From an uncultured Collinsella sp. (GTDB taxonomy: Bacteria > Actinomycetota > Coriobacteriia > Coriobacteriales > Coriobacteriaceae): DNA of 64,000 nt. The notes under the pieces were generated by a model, which ran no database searches, was not told the DNA's origin, and saw only the letters and a program-made list of their open reading frames with translations. The stretch covers positions 186,001 through 250,000 of the forward strand of contig URZI01000001.1 of assembly GCA_900552385.1 (NCBI GenBank), given 5' to 3'. The number at the start of each line of letters is the position of its first letter. The stretch's first letter is position 1. The position numbers and the translations under genes were made by a program. Shown here piece by piece: positions 1 through 8,699 of this stretch.

Positions 1-37
1 GCATGTTACGTGCATAGAAGGAGGAATGGGAGGAAAC

Positions 38-2851
38 GTGGCTGAGAACCTAAGCAACCAGTCTGTACCCGAAGCCGCGGCGCGCGTCGCTGCCGTGGTC
101 AACCGCCTCGTTAACCGAATCGGCTCGAATGCCGAGTCCAGGGAGCGTCTCGCCGAGATCGAGATCCCCGAGGAGCTGCGCGACAATCTGGCGCTGTTCT
201 TGCGCCTGGAGCGCCGTGTGCTTAGCGAGTATGATCCCGAGATCGCGGACCTGTTCGACAAGATTTTGACAGCCGAGATTGTGGTCAATGCCGGCAACCC
301 CGGTACCTGCGCTGCCGACGAAGCCGTCGACGAGCAGGGCGTGCCCACCGCCGACGAGCCCACTGCCGTGGCATTTCGTGAGGTCGTCGATTTGATCGAC
401 AGCCTGCCGCTCGATAAGCAGCAGGTCATCGTTCGCGCCTTTACGAGCTTTTTCCATCTGGCAAACCTGTCGGAGGAGAACTACCGTGTGGCGCAGCTGC
501 GCGAGCGCGAGGCCGGTGCGTCGACCGATACCGAGGTCGATCCTGCCAACGAGCTTACCGTTGCCTATCACCAGCTGGTGAATGAGCTGGGTGTCGAGGG
601 TGCCAACGAGCTGCTCGACAAGCTCGAGTTCCACCCTGTCTTTACCGCACATCCCACCGAGGCCCGTCGTAAGGCCGTCGAGGGCAAGATCCGCCGTATC
701 TCCAACCTGCTGGAGGAGCGTCCGCGTCTGGGCGGCTCCGACCTGGTGGAGAACGAGCGCCATATGCTGCAGGAGATCGACGCCCTGGTGCGTACGAGTC
801 CCATCGCGCTCAAGAAGCCCACGCCGGTCGAGGAAGCCGATACCATCATCGACATCTTCGATAACACGCTGTTCGACGTTATCCCCGTTATCTATCGTCG
901 TTTTGACGATTGGGTGCTGGGCGACAAGGCCGGTACTGTGCCGCCGCTGTGCCCGGCGTTCTTCCATCCCGGCAGCTGGATCGGTTCCGACCGCGACGGT
1001 AACCCCAACGTCACCGCCAAGGTGAGCCGTGAGGTCGCCGCCAAGTACTTTACGCACATGGTGCTCAAGCTCGAGGACAAGTGCCGCCACATCGGCCGCA
1101 ACCTCACGCTCGAGGCTACCTACAGCAAGCCGTCGGCCGAGCTCATTAACCTGTGGAACCATCAGGTCGAGATGAGCCCTCGTTACACGGCCCGCGCCGA
1201 GCTGATCTCCGAGCACGAGCCGCATCGCGCCGTCATGCTCGTCATGGCCGACCGCCTGAACGCCACCGTCCGTCGTATCACCGACACCATGTACCACAGC
1301 GCCGACGAGTTCCTGGATGACCTGCGCGTCGTCCAGCGTTCGCTGGCCGCCTGCGGTGCCGTCCGTGCTGCCTACGGCCCGGTCCAAACCATCATCTGGC
1401 AGGTCGAGTCCTTCGGCTTCCACATGGTCGAGATGGAGTTCCGTCAGCACTCCGTGGTGCACGCCCGCGCCCTCAAGGATATCCACGAGAACGGTATCCA
1501 TGGCGACCTGCAGCCCATGACGCGCGAGGTCATCGATACCTTCCGCGCTATCGGCTCCATCCAAAAGCGCTACGGCAAGAAGATGGCGCACCGCTACATC
1601 ATCTCGTTCACCAAGAGCGCCCAGCATGTGGCCGACGTCTTTGAGCTTGCCCACCTGTCCTTTGCACACGAGGAGGATGTCCCCGAGCTCGACGTGATCC
1701 CGCTGTTCGAGCAGCTCGAGGACCTCGAGGGCTGCGTCGACGTGCTCGACCAGATGCTTACGCTGCCTGTGGTGCAAAAGCGCCTTGCCCAGACCAACCG
1801 CCGCATGGAGGTCATGCTGGGCTATTCCGACTCCTCCAAGGATGCCGGTCCTACCACGGCCATGCTTGCGCTGCACTCCGCGCAGGAGCGCATTGCCAAG
1901 TGGGCAGAGAAGAACGATATCGACCTGGTGCTCATGCACGGTCGCGGCGGTGCCGTGGGCCGTGGCGGCGGCCCGGCCAACAAGGCCGTGCTGGCGCAGC
2001 CCAAGGGTTCGGTCAATTGCTTCTTTAAGCTTACCGAGCAGGGCGAGGTCATCTTTGCCCGTTACGGCAACCGCACGCTGGCTCAGCGCCATGTTGAGTC
2101 CGTTGCCGCCGCAACGCTTTTGCAGTCGGCCCCGAGTGTCGAGAAGACCAACACCGAGACCACGCAGAAGTTCTGGGATATGGCCGAGAAGCTCAACGCC
2201 GTAAGCCACGAGCGCTATCTGGACCTGCTGAACACCGAGGACTTTACACCGTGGTTCTCGACCGTGACGCCGCTGACCGAGGTCGGTCTGCTGCCGATCG
2301 GCTCGCGTCCTGCCAAGCGCGGTCTGGGTGCCAAGTCGCTCGACGACCTGCGTACCATTCCGTGGATCTTCAGCTGGAGCCAGGCGCGCATCAATCTGGC
2401 TGCTTGGTACGGCCTGGGTACCGCCTGCGAGCAGTTTGGCGACCTGGACCAGCTTAAGGCTGCCTACCAGGAGTGGCCGTTCTTCCGCACCTTTATCGAC
2501 AACATTGAGATGTCGATCGCCAAGACCGACCAGCGCATCGCCAAGATGTATCTGCACCTGGGCGATCGCCAGGATCTGTCCGAGAAGGTCTTCACCGAGA
2601 TGCAGCTCACGCGTAAGTGGGTCCTTGCCATCGTCGGTGACGAATGGCCGCTGCAGCGCCGCCGCGTGCTCGGCTGCGCCGTTCGCGTGCGTAACCCCTA
2701 CGTCGACGCTCTGTCCATCGCCCAGGTCCGCGCCCTTCGCGAGGTGCGTATGAACCAGGACGAGATGGCCGAGGAGAAGAAGGCCGAGTACATGAGCCTG
2801 ATTCTTTCGACTGTGACCGGCGTCTCGGCAGGACTGCAGAACACGGGGTAA
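38..2851 (+). CDS. ppc: Phosphoenolpyruvate carboxylase
   Basis: Carboxylates phosphoenolpyruvate to oxaloacetate, an anaplerotic cytosolic reaction. The family signatures are visible: FHPVFTAHPTEARR holds the catalytic His near residue 205, and GYSDSSKDAGP and MHGRGGAVGRGGGP (about residues 600-650) form the phosphoenolpyruvate/bicarbonate site. The protein ends in the usual C-terminal helix ending NTG. Length of about 937 residues is normal for bacterial PEPC. An ATG at 26 is in frame, but AAGGAGGA abuts it with almost no spacer. GTG at 38 has GGGAGG just upstream, so I prefer it; the difference is four residues. A large foldback follows the stop codon. Confidence 0.96.
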   Translation: MAENLSNQSVPEAAARVAAVVNRLVNRIGSNAESRERLAEIEIPEELRDNLALFLRLERRVLSEYDPEIADLFDKILTAEIVVNAGNPGTCAADEAVDEQGVPTADEPTAVAFREVVDLIDSLPLDKQQVIVRAFTSFFHLANLSEENYRVAQLREREAGASTDTEVDPANELTVAYHQLVNELGVEGANELLDKLEFHPVFTAHPTEARRKAVEGKIRRISNLLEERPRLGGSDLVENERHMLQEIDALVRTSPIALKKPTPVEEADTIIDIFDNTLFDVIPVIYRRFDDWVLGDKAGTVPPLCPAFFHPGSWIGSDRDGNPNVTAKVSREVAAKYFTHMVLKLEDKCRHIGRNLTLEATYSKPSAELINLWNHQVEMSPRYTARAELISEHEPHRAVMLVMADRLNATVRRITDTMYHSADEFLDDLRVVQRSLAACGAVRAAYGPVQTIIWQVESFGFHMVEMEFRQHSVVHARALKDIHENGIHGDLQPMTREVIDTFRAIGSIQKRYGKKMAHRYIISFTKSAQHVADVFELAHLSFAHEEDVPELDVIPLFEQLEDLEGCVDVLDQMLTLPVVQKRLAQTNRRMEVMLGYSDSSKDAGPTTAMLALHSAQERIAKWAEKNDIDLVLMHGRGGAVGRGGGPANKAVLAQPKGSVNCFFKLTEQGEVIFARYGNRTLAQRHVESVAAATLLQSAPSVEKTNTETTQKFWDMAEKLNAVSHERYLDLLNTEDFTPWFSTVTPLTEVGLLPIGSRPAKRGLGAKSLDDLRTIPWIFSWSQARINLAAWYGLGTACEQFGDLDQLKAAYQEWPFFRTFIDNIEMSIAKTDQRIAKMYLHLGDRQDLSEKVFTEMQLTRKWVLAIVGDEWPLQRRRVLGCAVRVRNPYVDALSIAQVRALREVRMNQDEMAEEKKAEYMSLILSTVTGVSAGLQNTG

Positions 2852-2874
2852 TCGATAGCCCTGTGGCTCTCACC

Positions 2875-3001
2875 GGGACCCGATGGGTTTCCCTCTGAAT
2901 GCGTCCTCGCACTTGAAGCCCCCTTATCCTGCTCCTTCGGAGCTGCGGATAAGGGGGCTTCGTGCTGCGGAATGCATTCAGAGGGAAACCCATCGGGTCC
3001 C
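2875..3001. repeat. Nested inverted repeat (N1) after ppc
   Basis: Perfect 28-bp outer arms (2875-2902 and 2974-3001) enclose a second perfect 15-bp stem (2915-2929 with 2947-2961, core GAAGCCCCCTTATCC). The linkers between outer and inner stems (GCGTCCTCG on the left, CTGCGGAATGC on the right) recur in the element at 5402-5516. It probably ends or processes ppc transcripts, but there is no T-run directly after the stem. Confidence 0.85.
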
Positions 3002-3040
3002 TTCGTCCTCGGTCTTCAGGGATTAAAGCTGAGGAGAAGA

Positions 3041-3160
3041 ATGGCGCGCTTTGCGCGTTTTGGATGGGGTCTGTCCCGGCGGCGCGTTTGGCGCTTCGCG
3101 CCTCGCGTCTTATCGATCGGGATTGAGATACATTTGGCACTTCTCGCCTTGCGACTGTAG
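3041..3160 (+). CDS. Possible Arg-rich 39-residue leader peptide
   Basis: A small open frame starts at ATG 3041 after a good GAGGAG ribosome site (3031-3036) and encodes 39 residues, beginning MARFARFGWGLSRRR. It is rich in Arg, Phe and Trp in the first half and hydrophobic at the end. Its TAG lies directly against a terminator-like hairpin (3161-3190) that precedes larA. The arrangement resembles a leader peptide with an attenuator, but no homologue is recognised and the frame may be fortuitous. Confidence 0.25.
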   Translation: MARFARFGWGLSRRRVWRFAPRVLSIGIEIHLALLALRL

Positions 3161-3198
3161 CGGTCGCGGTCCCGTTTGGGATCGCGGCCGTTTTGTTG
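3161..3198 (+). terminator. Intrinsic terminator or attenuator ahead of larA
   Basis: A 13-bp stem with two G-T wobbles (CGGTCGCGGTCCC with GGGATCGCGGCCG), loop GTTT, followed by TTTTGTTG. It sits 120 bp before the larA start and directly after the small frame at 3041-3160. Confidence 0.6.
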
Positions 3199-3316
3199 TG
3201 GGTCAAATATGAACGTTGTGTTAATGACTCGGTGGACGGTGGCGTTTTTCGGTGAGCGGCGTATCCTTCCAACGGTTTATCTAGTGTGTCAGTTGAAAGG
3301 AAGAGGGCGCTCGTCA

Positions 3317-4594
3317 TTGTTTGAATGTGAACTGCCGTTTGACCACAAGACGTTGCATCTGGAGCTCGAGGATAAGAACTTCGCGGGTGTGATGGAGGGT
3401 CATCAAAACGAGTTTAAGACCACGAAATCGCAGGAAGAGCTGGTAGAGGAGTCGCTTGCCAACCCTTATGGCTCGCCTTCGCTCGAGGAGCTTTGTGCTG
3501 GCAAGAAGGATATTGTCATCATTAGCTCCGACCATACGCGTCCCGTTCCTTCGCGTGTGACGATGCCTATTCTGCTGCATCACATCCATTCTGCTGCGCC
3601 TGAAGCGCGCGTTCGCATTCTGGTTGCTACGGGTATGCATCGTCCGTCGACGCACGAGGAGCTCGTCAACAAGTACGGCGAGGAGATCGTTGCCAACGAG
3701 GAAATCGTTATGCACGTCGCGACTGATGACAGCATGATGAAAAAGATCGGCACCCTGCCTTCTGGTGGCGAGTGCATCATCAACAAGATTGCCGCCGATT
3801 GCGATCTGCTGCTTGCCGAGGGCTTTATTGAGCCGCACTTCTTTGCCGGTTTCTCTGGCAGCCGCAAGTCCGTCCTGCCTGGCATCGCCAGCTACAAGAC
3901 CATCATGTACAACCACAACGGTCAGTTTGTGAACGATTCTCATTCGCGTGCCGGCAACCTGTGCCACAACCACGTGAGCGAGGACATGTTTGCCGCTGCC
4001 GAGATGGCTCACCTTGCCTTTGTGCTGAACGTGGTGCTCAACGGCAAGCACGAGGTCATCGGCTCCTTTGCCGGCGACATTCACAAGGCACACGAGGCTG
4101 GCTGCGAGTTCGTGAAGAGCCTTGCCGGCGTTGAGCCCGTCGAGTGCGAGATCGCCATCACCACCAACGGCGGCTACCCGCTCGATCAGAACATCTACCA
4201 GGCCGTGAAGGGCATGTGCGCTGCCGAGGCCACACTTCCCGAGGGTGGCGTGATCATCGACGTCGCCGGTTGTGCCGACGGTCACGGCGGCGAGGGCTTC
4301 TATCACAACATCGCCGACAACGACCCGGCGGAGTTTGAGCGCGCCTGCATCGATCGTCCTAAGGACGAGACCCTGCCCGATCAGTGGACGAGTCAGATCT
4401 TCGCTCGCATCCTGGCACATCATCCCGTGATCATGGTTACCGACCTGTGCGATCACCAGATGCTCAAGGATATGCACATGACGCCGGTCAACACTATCGA
4501 GGAGGCGCTCAAGCTCGCCTTTGAGATGAAGGGTGCCGATGCCAAGGTTGCCGTCATTCCCGATGGCCTGGGCGTTGTCGTCGCGCAGCACTAG
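3317..4594 (+). CDS. larA: LarA-family nickel-dependent 2-hydroxyacid racemase
   Basis: LarA proteins racemise or epimerise 2-hydroxyacids, typically lactate, using a covalently bound nickel-pincer nucleotide. The family motifs are present: SDHTRPVPS with the substrate-contact Asp, ATGMHRP with a catalytic His, and EPHFFAGFSGSRKSVLPGI carrying a second catalytic His and the Lys that binds the cofactor. A further His lies in the SHSRAGN segment. The open frame runs upstream, but TTG 3317, preceded by GAAAGGAAGAGGG, gives 425 residues and aligns with the usual LarA start. It lies next to an aquaporin-like gene (larD position) and near larB and larC on the other strand, which supports the call. 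Lactate as substrate is an inference, since LarA homologues vary in substrate. Confidence 0.88.
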   Translation: MFECELPFDHKTLHLELEDKNFAGVMEGHQNEFKTTKSQEELVEESLANPYGSPSLEELCAGKKDIVIISSDHTRPVPSRVTMPILLHHIHSAAPEARVRILVATGMHRPSTHEELVNKYGEEIVANEEIVMHVATDDSMMKKIGTLPSGGECIINKIAADCDLLLAEGFIEPHFFAGFSGSRKSVLPGIASYKTIMYNHNGQFVNDSHSRAGNLCHNHVSEDMFAAAEMAHLAFVLNVVLNGKHEVIGSFAGDIHKAHEAGCEFVKSLAGVEPVECEIAITTNGGYPLDQNIYQAVKGMCAAEATLPEGGVIIDVAGCADGHGGEGFYHNIADNDPAEFERACIDRPKDETLPDQWTSQIFARILAHHPVIMVTDLCDHQMLKDMHMTPVNTIEEALKLAFEMKGADAKVAVIPDGLGVVVAQH

Positions 4595-4643
4595 TGCGCG
4601 GCCTAAACGAATCGTTTATAACCGACAAGAAAGATAAGGTTTT

Positions 4644-5375
4644 ATGCTTACCAAACTCCTCTGCGAATTCGGCGCAACGGCCCTCATGATCATCTTTGGC
4701 GTGGGCGTGCACTGCGATACCGTGCTCAAGGGCACCAAGTATCAGGGCTCCGGCCATATGTTTGCCATCACCACCTGGTCTTTTGGCATCTCGGTCTGCC
4801 TGTTTGTCTTTGGCGGCGCCGTGTGCATGAACCCCGCCATGGTGCTTGCCCAGTGCATCGTCGGCCTGGTGCCGTGGAGCAGCTGCATCCCCTTCATGGT
4901 TGCCGATATGCTCGGCGGCTTTGCGGGCGCCGTGATCGCGTGGTTGATGTATGCCGATGAGTTCAAGGCTTCCGATGGTGTCATCGATCCCGTTGCTCAG
5001 CGCAACATCTTCTCGACCAACCCCACCACCGAGGGCACGAACTATGCCCGTAACTTCTTCTGCGAGGCTATCTGCACCTTCGTGTTCATCAGCGCCATCC
5101 TTGCTGCCGCTAACCGTGCCGGCGAGAACGTTTTGATGCTCGCTATCTGCGTCGGTCTGATCGTTTGGGCCGTTGGTATGGGCATGGGCGGCATCACTGG
5201 CTTCGCCATGAACCAGGCTCGTGACCTTGGTCCTCGCATGGCCTATCAGGTGCTGCCGATTAAGAACAAGGCTGACAACAACTGGAAGTACGGCCTGCTC
5301 GTTCCTGGCATCGCTCCGTTTGTCGGTGCCGCTCTGGCTGCACTGTTTGTGCATGGTTTCTTGGGCATGTTCTAG
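4644..5375 (+). CDS. MIP/aquaglyceroporin-family channel (LarD-like)
   Basis: A six-helix membrane channel of 243 residues in the major intrinsic protein family. Placed 49 bp after larA, it matches the position of larD, the lactate channel of lactobacillus lar operons, so lactic acid or another small neutral solute is the likely cargo. The first pore motif is canonical (GGAVCMNPAM). The second, normally NPARD, reads NQARDLGPR: the Pro that caps the half-helix is Gln while the filter Arg region is kept. Start at ATG 4644 follows AGATAAGG. A nested foldback containing a strong terminator lies directly downstream. Confidence 0.85.
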   Translation: MLTKLLCEFGATALMIIFGVGVHCDTVLKGTKYQGSGHMFAITTWSFGISVCLFVFGGAVCMNPAMVLAQCIVGLVPWSSCIPFMVADMLGGFAGAVIAWLMYADEFKASDGVIDPVAQRNIFSTNPTTEGTNYARNFFCEAICTFVFISAILAAANRAGENVLMLAICVGLIVWAVGMGMGGITGFAMNQARDLGPRMAYQVLPIKNKADNNWKYGLLVPGIAPFVGAALAALFVHGFLGMF

Positions 5376-5401
5376 TCCAAGGCTACATAGTTGTCCGCCG
5401 C

Positions 5402-5516
5402 CCGCATGGGGTAACTTCCCAGCGCGTCCTCGGACATGCAAAAAGGCTCGCTGCGCACTTCGTGCGGCGAGCCTTTTTGCGTCCTGCGGAATGCGCTGGG
5501 AAGTTACCCCATGCGG
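5402..5516 (+). terminator. Nested inverted repeat (N2) with internal terminator
   Basis: Perfect 24-bp outer arms (5402-5425 and 5493-5516) enclose a 14-bp terminator stem (GCAAAAAGGCTCGC, 5438-5451, with 5467-5480) that ends in TTTTT. Between the stems are the linkers GCGTCCTCG and CTGCGGAATGC, shared with the element at 2875-3001. It ends the larA-larD transcript and may also insulate the convergent TetR gene. Confidence 0.85.
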
Positions 5517-5696
5517 CCAGCTACGGGGTCTTTGTTGCGTTCGTACAAGCAACCCAACATATATATCTGAATTTGGATGGGAGGGGCTTGTTGCTGGTAG
5601 GGGCGTTGGGCTGTAGTCGATACTTTGGGATGGATTGTGCTTTGGGTTGGGGCGGGGCTTTGAGATGAGGGCGGAACTTTGGGATGAGGGGTTTAC
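5517..5696. other. G-rich intergenic stretch
   Basis: This gap between the foldback and the end of the TetR gene has no credible gene. The plus strand carries many G-tracts (GGGAGGGG, GGTTGGGGCGGGG) and a loose repeat of TTTGGGATG. It could form a G-quadruplex or be degenerate sequence; nothing more specific is supported. Confidence 0.4.
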
Positions 5697-6236
5697 TTAG
5701 TTGAAGAGGGGTTTTATGGCTGATAGGTAGTCTTTGGCTACGTCGGTTTTTTCTGCTTGGAAGTTGTGCCAGGCCCACCATTGGACGGTGGCTACGAAGC
5801 TTGAGGCTATGTGGTGTAGTAAGAAACTGCGGTCCATGGTGCCGGCGGGGCCTGCGGGGTCGACGGGGACTGTTTCGGCTGCGCGCGACATGATGGTCTT
5901 GCGGAGACAGTCGGCGAAGACGCGTGAGCCGGCGCCGGCTACGAGAGCTCGTACGCCCTGACGGCGTTCCCAGAGGTTGTTGAGGATATGCTCGACCTGT
6001 ACGAGCGGGTCGTCGAGGGGTGTGCCATCGTCGTCGAGGGCATGGGTGCAGATGTCGCTCACGAGCTCGGACAGCAGGTCATCTTTGCTCTTGAAGAGGC
6101 CGTAGAACGTGGCCCGACCTACATGGGCGCGAGCGATGATGTCGCCGACGGTGATCTTGCCGTAGTCCTCCTCGCGAAGGAGCTCGGAGAATGCTGCGAC
6201 GATGGCGGCGCGGCTTTTGGTTTTGCGGGCATCCAT
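5697..6236 (-). CDS. TetR-family transcriptional regulator
   Basis: A 179-residue regulator. The N-terminal TetR helix-turn-helix is clear: AAIVAAFSELLREEDYGKI, then TVGDIIARAHVGRATFYGLF with the usual ATFY recognition helix. The C-terminal ligand domain has no recognisable effector. The open frame extends upstream, but ATG 6236 starts just two bases past the larC stop codon, so it is probably translated with larB-larC. A role in controlling the lar genes is inferred from position only. Confidence 0.85.
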   Translation of the reverse strand: MDARKTKSRAAIVAAFSELLREEDYGKITVGDIIARAHVGRATFYGLFKSKDDLLSELVSDICTHALDDDGTPLDDPLVQVEHILNNLWERRQGVRALVAGAGSRVFADCLRKTIMSRAAETVPVDPAGPAGTMDRSFLLHHIASSFVATVQWWAWHNFQAEKTDVAKDYLSAIKPLFN

Positions 6237-6238
6237 GG

Positions 6239-7156
6239 CTATGCATCCACGTGAACAAGCAGGCAGCGAAGCGTACCGGAGCAACCCTCGTAGGGGCGCT
6301 TACCGGCGCCGTAGCCGACGGCCTCGATGCGGTAGCGTGGGGGCAGTTGATCGGACGTGCGCAGCGCGGCGACGATGGCGGCGCCCGTGGGCGTCACAAG
6401 CTCGCCGGCGACCGGTGCGGGCGTAAGGGCAATATTGCCTGCTTGGCATAGGTTGACGACAGCGGGGACGGGAATGGGCATGAGGCCGTGGGCACAGTGG
6501 ATGGTGCCGTGACCCTCGGAGAGCGACTCGACGACAATATCCTCGATGTCCAGGTCATCGAGGCAGATGGCGACCGAGCAGATGTCAACGACGGAGTCGA
6601 CGGCGCCCACCTCGTGGAACATGACGGTCTCGGGCGTTTTGCCGTGAGCCTTGGCCTCGGCGGCGGCGAGCGCGGTGAAGATGGTGAGCGCGCGTCGCTT
6701 GGCGCCATCGCTTAGCTGCGAATTCTCGATAATTTCCGTGACGTCGGCTAGCGAGCGGTGATGATGGTGGTGGGTGTGGTGATGGTCCTCGTGGCCATGA
6801 CCGTGGCCCTCATGGTCATGCTCGTGGCAGTGCTCGTGTTCGTGTCCGCCATGATCATGATGGTGATGCTCATGCTCGTGCGTGTGCTCGCCAGCTGCTT
6901 CGTTGCTGTAGAGCCAGGCCATGTCGTGATCATGGTTCTCGAGCTCCTCTGCCAGCTGAACGTCAAAGTCGCAGGCGTCGATGCCATGCTTGTTTACGCG
7001 TGTAACGGCAATCTCAAAGCCGTCGACCGGCAGCGTGGCGAGCTGTTCGCGCAGGTGCTCCTTGCTGGCGCCCAGGTCGAGCAAGGCCGCGACGGTCATG
7101 TCGCCGCTGATGCCCGAGGTGCCGTCGATGATAAGCGTGTGCTGATGGTTGGACAT
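6239..7156 (-). CDS. larC: Nickel-pincer cofactor protein LarC, N-terminal (LarC1) part only
   Basis: LarC inserts nickel into the pincer nucleotide used by LarA, using CTP. This 305-residue protein begins with the family motif IIDGTSGISGDM and contains a long His-rich insert (about residues 75-135, many HEHEH/HHHH runs) that likely binds nickel. The segment MFHEVGAVDSVVDI is typical of LarC1. It ends at GYGAGKRPYEG...LRCLLVHVDA, which is where LarC1 ends in species with split larC1/larC2. The CTP-binding LarC2 half is absent: the next gene is TetR, two bases on. Ribosome site AAGGAGC precedes ATG 7156. Confidence 0.88.
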   Translation of the reverse strand: MSNHQHTLIIDGTSGISGDMTVAALLDLGASKEHLREQLATLPVDGFEIAVTRVNKHGIDACDFDVQLAEELENHDHDMAWLYSNEAAGEHTHEHEHHHHDHGGHEHEHCHEHDHEGHGHGHEDHHHTHHHHHRSLADVTEIIENSQLSDGAKRRALTIFTALAAAEAKAHGKTPETVMFHEVGAVDSVVDICSVAICLDDLDIEDIVVESLSEGHGTIHCAHGLMPIPVPAVVNLCQAGNIALTPAPVAGELVTPTGAAIVAALRTSDQLPPRYRIEAVGYGAGKRPYEGCSGTLRCLLVHVDA

Positions 7157-7166
7157 GAAATGCTCC

Positions 7167-7949
7167 TTAGCGGGCGCAGGGCGTGCCGGCGCTCAGATGA
7201 TTGATAAGACTTGCCTGGTAGGCGGCACCAAAGCCGTTGTCGATGTTGACAACCGAAACGCCGCTGGCGCAGGAGTTGAGCATGGCGAGCAGCGCGGCTA
7301 CGCCGCCAAAGCTTGCGCCATAGCCCACACTGGTGGGGACGGCGATGACCGGACAGCTCACCAGGCCGCCGACAACGCTCGCCAACGCGCCCTCCATGCC
7401 GGCGATGGCGATGACCACCTGCGCCTGTGCAAGTTCCTCGGCATGCGCGAGCAGGCGGTGCAGGCCGGCAACACCCACGTCGTAGAGGCGGTCGACCTCG
7501 TTGCCATAGAATTCGGCCGTCAACGCGGCTTCCTCGGCGACGGGCAGGTCGCTCGTGCCGGCGCAGGCGACGACAACGCGTCCGTTGCCGGTGGGGGAGG
7601 GCTTGCCACCAACCAAGGCGAGCTGGGCGTCCGGGGCATATCCCAGGTCGATGTCGTTGCCAAGAAGCTCAGCGGTGTGCGCGGCTTTTTCGGCATCTAA
7701 GCGTGTGACCAGGATGCGCTCCTGGCCTGCATCGAGTAATGCTTTGATAATGGCGGCAATTTGCTCGGCGGTTTTACCGGCACCGTAGACAACCTCGCCG
7801 GCTCCCTGGCGCACTCCGCGCGAAAGATCGAGCTGCGCAAAGCCCAAATCGGCGGTCGGAGCCGTCTGGATGCGCGTAAGGGCATCGGCAGGGGTGACTG
7901 ATCCGCCGGCAACATCGCTCAGCAGCTGCTCAAGATCTCGCTTATCCAT
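7167..7949 (-). CDS. larB: Pyridinium-3,5-biscarboxylic acid mononucleotide synthase LarB
   Basis: LarB carboxylates and hydrolyses nicotinic acid adenine dinucleotide in the first step of nickel-pincer cofactor synthesis. The protein resembles PurE in its C-terminal half, with VVACAGTSDLPVAEEAA and the segment GMEGALASVVGGL, followed by VPTSVGYG as in LarB/AIR carboxylase-like proteins. ATG 7949, preceded by GAAGGGAAC, gives 260 residues beginning MDKRDLEQLL; the longer open frame lacks a ribosome site. It is 10 bp upstream of larC and forms an operon with it. LarE, the sulfur-donating enzyme, is not in this window. Confidence 0.9.
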   Translation of the reverse strand: MDKRDLEQLLSDVAGGSVTPADALTRIQTAPTADLGFAQLDLSRGVRQGAGEVVYGAGKTAEQIAAIIKALLDAGQERILVTRLDAEKAAHTAELLGNDIDLGYAPDAQLALVGGKPSPTGNGRVVVACAGTSDLPVAEEAALTAEFYGNEVDRLYDVGVAGLHRLLAHAEELAQAQVVIAIAGMEGALASVVGGLVSCPVIAVPTSVGYGASFGGVAALLAMLNSCASGVSVVNIDNGFGAAYQASLINHLSAGTPCAR

Positions 7950-8063
7950 ATATGTTCCCTTCGACGGCGCAAAGTCTAGCACTCAAAGGGTGTGTTTCCG
8001 AACACTAAGACAAAATTGTTCGGAAACTATAGGACAGACTGATTCAATTGTTGGACGGATCGG

Positions 8064-8699
8064 CTAGTCGCGCAGGATGATGTCCATGGCGAGCATCAGG
8101 TTGCGCTCGTCGATGGTAAACGGGGCTGCCTCGCGCGTCTTGGGCTTGGCGCAAAACGCGATGCCCGTGCCCGCGGCCTGGATCATGGGGATGTCGTTTG
8201 CCCCGTCGCCAATAGCGACCGTGTGGGCCATGTCGACGCCGCACTCAACTGCCCAGTCCAGCAGCTGGATGAGCTTGGACTCCTTGGTCACAATGTCGGC
8301 AGCCAACTTACCGGTGAGCTTGCCGTCCATGACTTCCAGGCGGTTGGCCAGGCAAAAATCGATACCCGCGGCGGCTACGATCTTATCGGCGACCTCGTGA
8401 AAGCCGCCGCTTACCACGCCGACCTTCCAGCCCTTGCTGTGCGCCGAGCGCACAAGCTCCAGTGCGCCGGGGGTAAATGTCACACGCTCAAAGGTGCGCT
8501 CGAACACGCTCTCGTCCAGGCCGGCGAGCAGTCCCACGCGCTTCTCGAGCGCTTGCTTAAAGTCCAGCTCGCCGCGCATAGCGCGCTCGGTGATTTGCGC
8601 AACTTGCTCGCCCACGCCTGCCTCCTCGCCCAACAGGTCGATGACCTCCTGGTTGATGAGGGTGGAGTCGATATCCATAACAATGAGGCGTGCGGTCAT
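8064..8699 (-). CDS. serB: Phosphoserine phosphatase (HAD family)
   Basis: Removes the phosphate from L-phosphoserine in the last step of serine synthesis. HAD motifs are in order: MDIDSTL (DxDST, nucleophile Asp), VVSGGF (motif II), and GDGANDIPMI (motif III/IV) after a conserved Lys region. The length of 211 residues fits the single-domain SerB type without an ACT domain. Start ATG 8699 is preceded by GGAAAGG. It runs in the same direction as larB but is separated by about 115 bp, so co-transcription is uncertain. Confidence 0.9.
   Translation of the reverse strand: MTARLIVMDIDSTLINQEVIDLLGEEAGVGEQVAQITERAMRGELDFKQALEKRVGLLAGLDESVFERTFERVTFTPGALELVRSAHSKGWKVGVVSGGFHEVADKIVAAAGIDFCLANRLEVMDGKLTGKLAADIVTKESKLIQLLDWAVECGVDMAHTVAIGDGANDIPMIQAAGTGIAFCAKPKTREAAPFTIDERNLMLAMDIILRD

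Noticed and set aside
50..2557. Long minus-strand open frame antisense to ppc, and similar antisense frames over aspS, ebgA, feoB, ligA and the dehydratase
   Set aside because: They mirror strong plus-strand genes in GC-rich DNA and have no recognisable domains or ribosome sites.
6749..6940. Separate metallochaperone gene
   Set aside because: The His-rich stretch is in frame inside larC and has no start or stop of its own.
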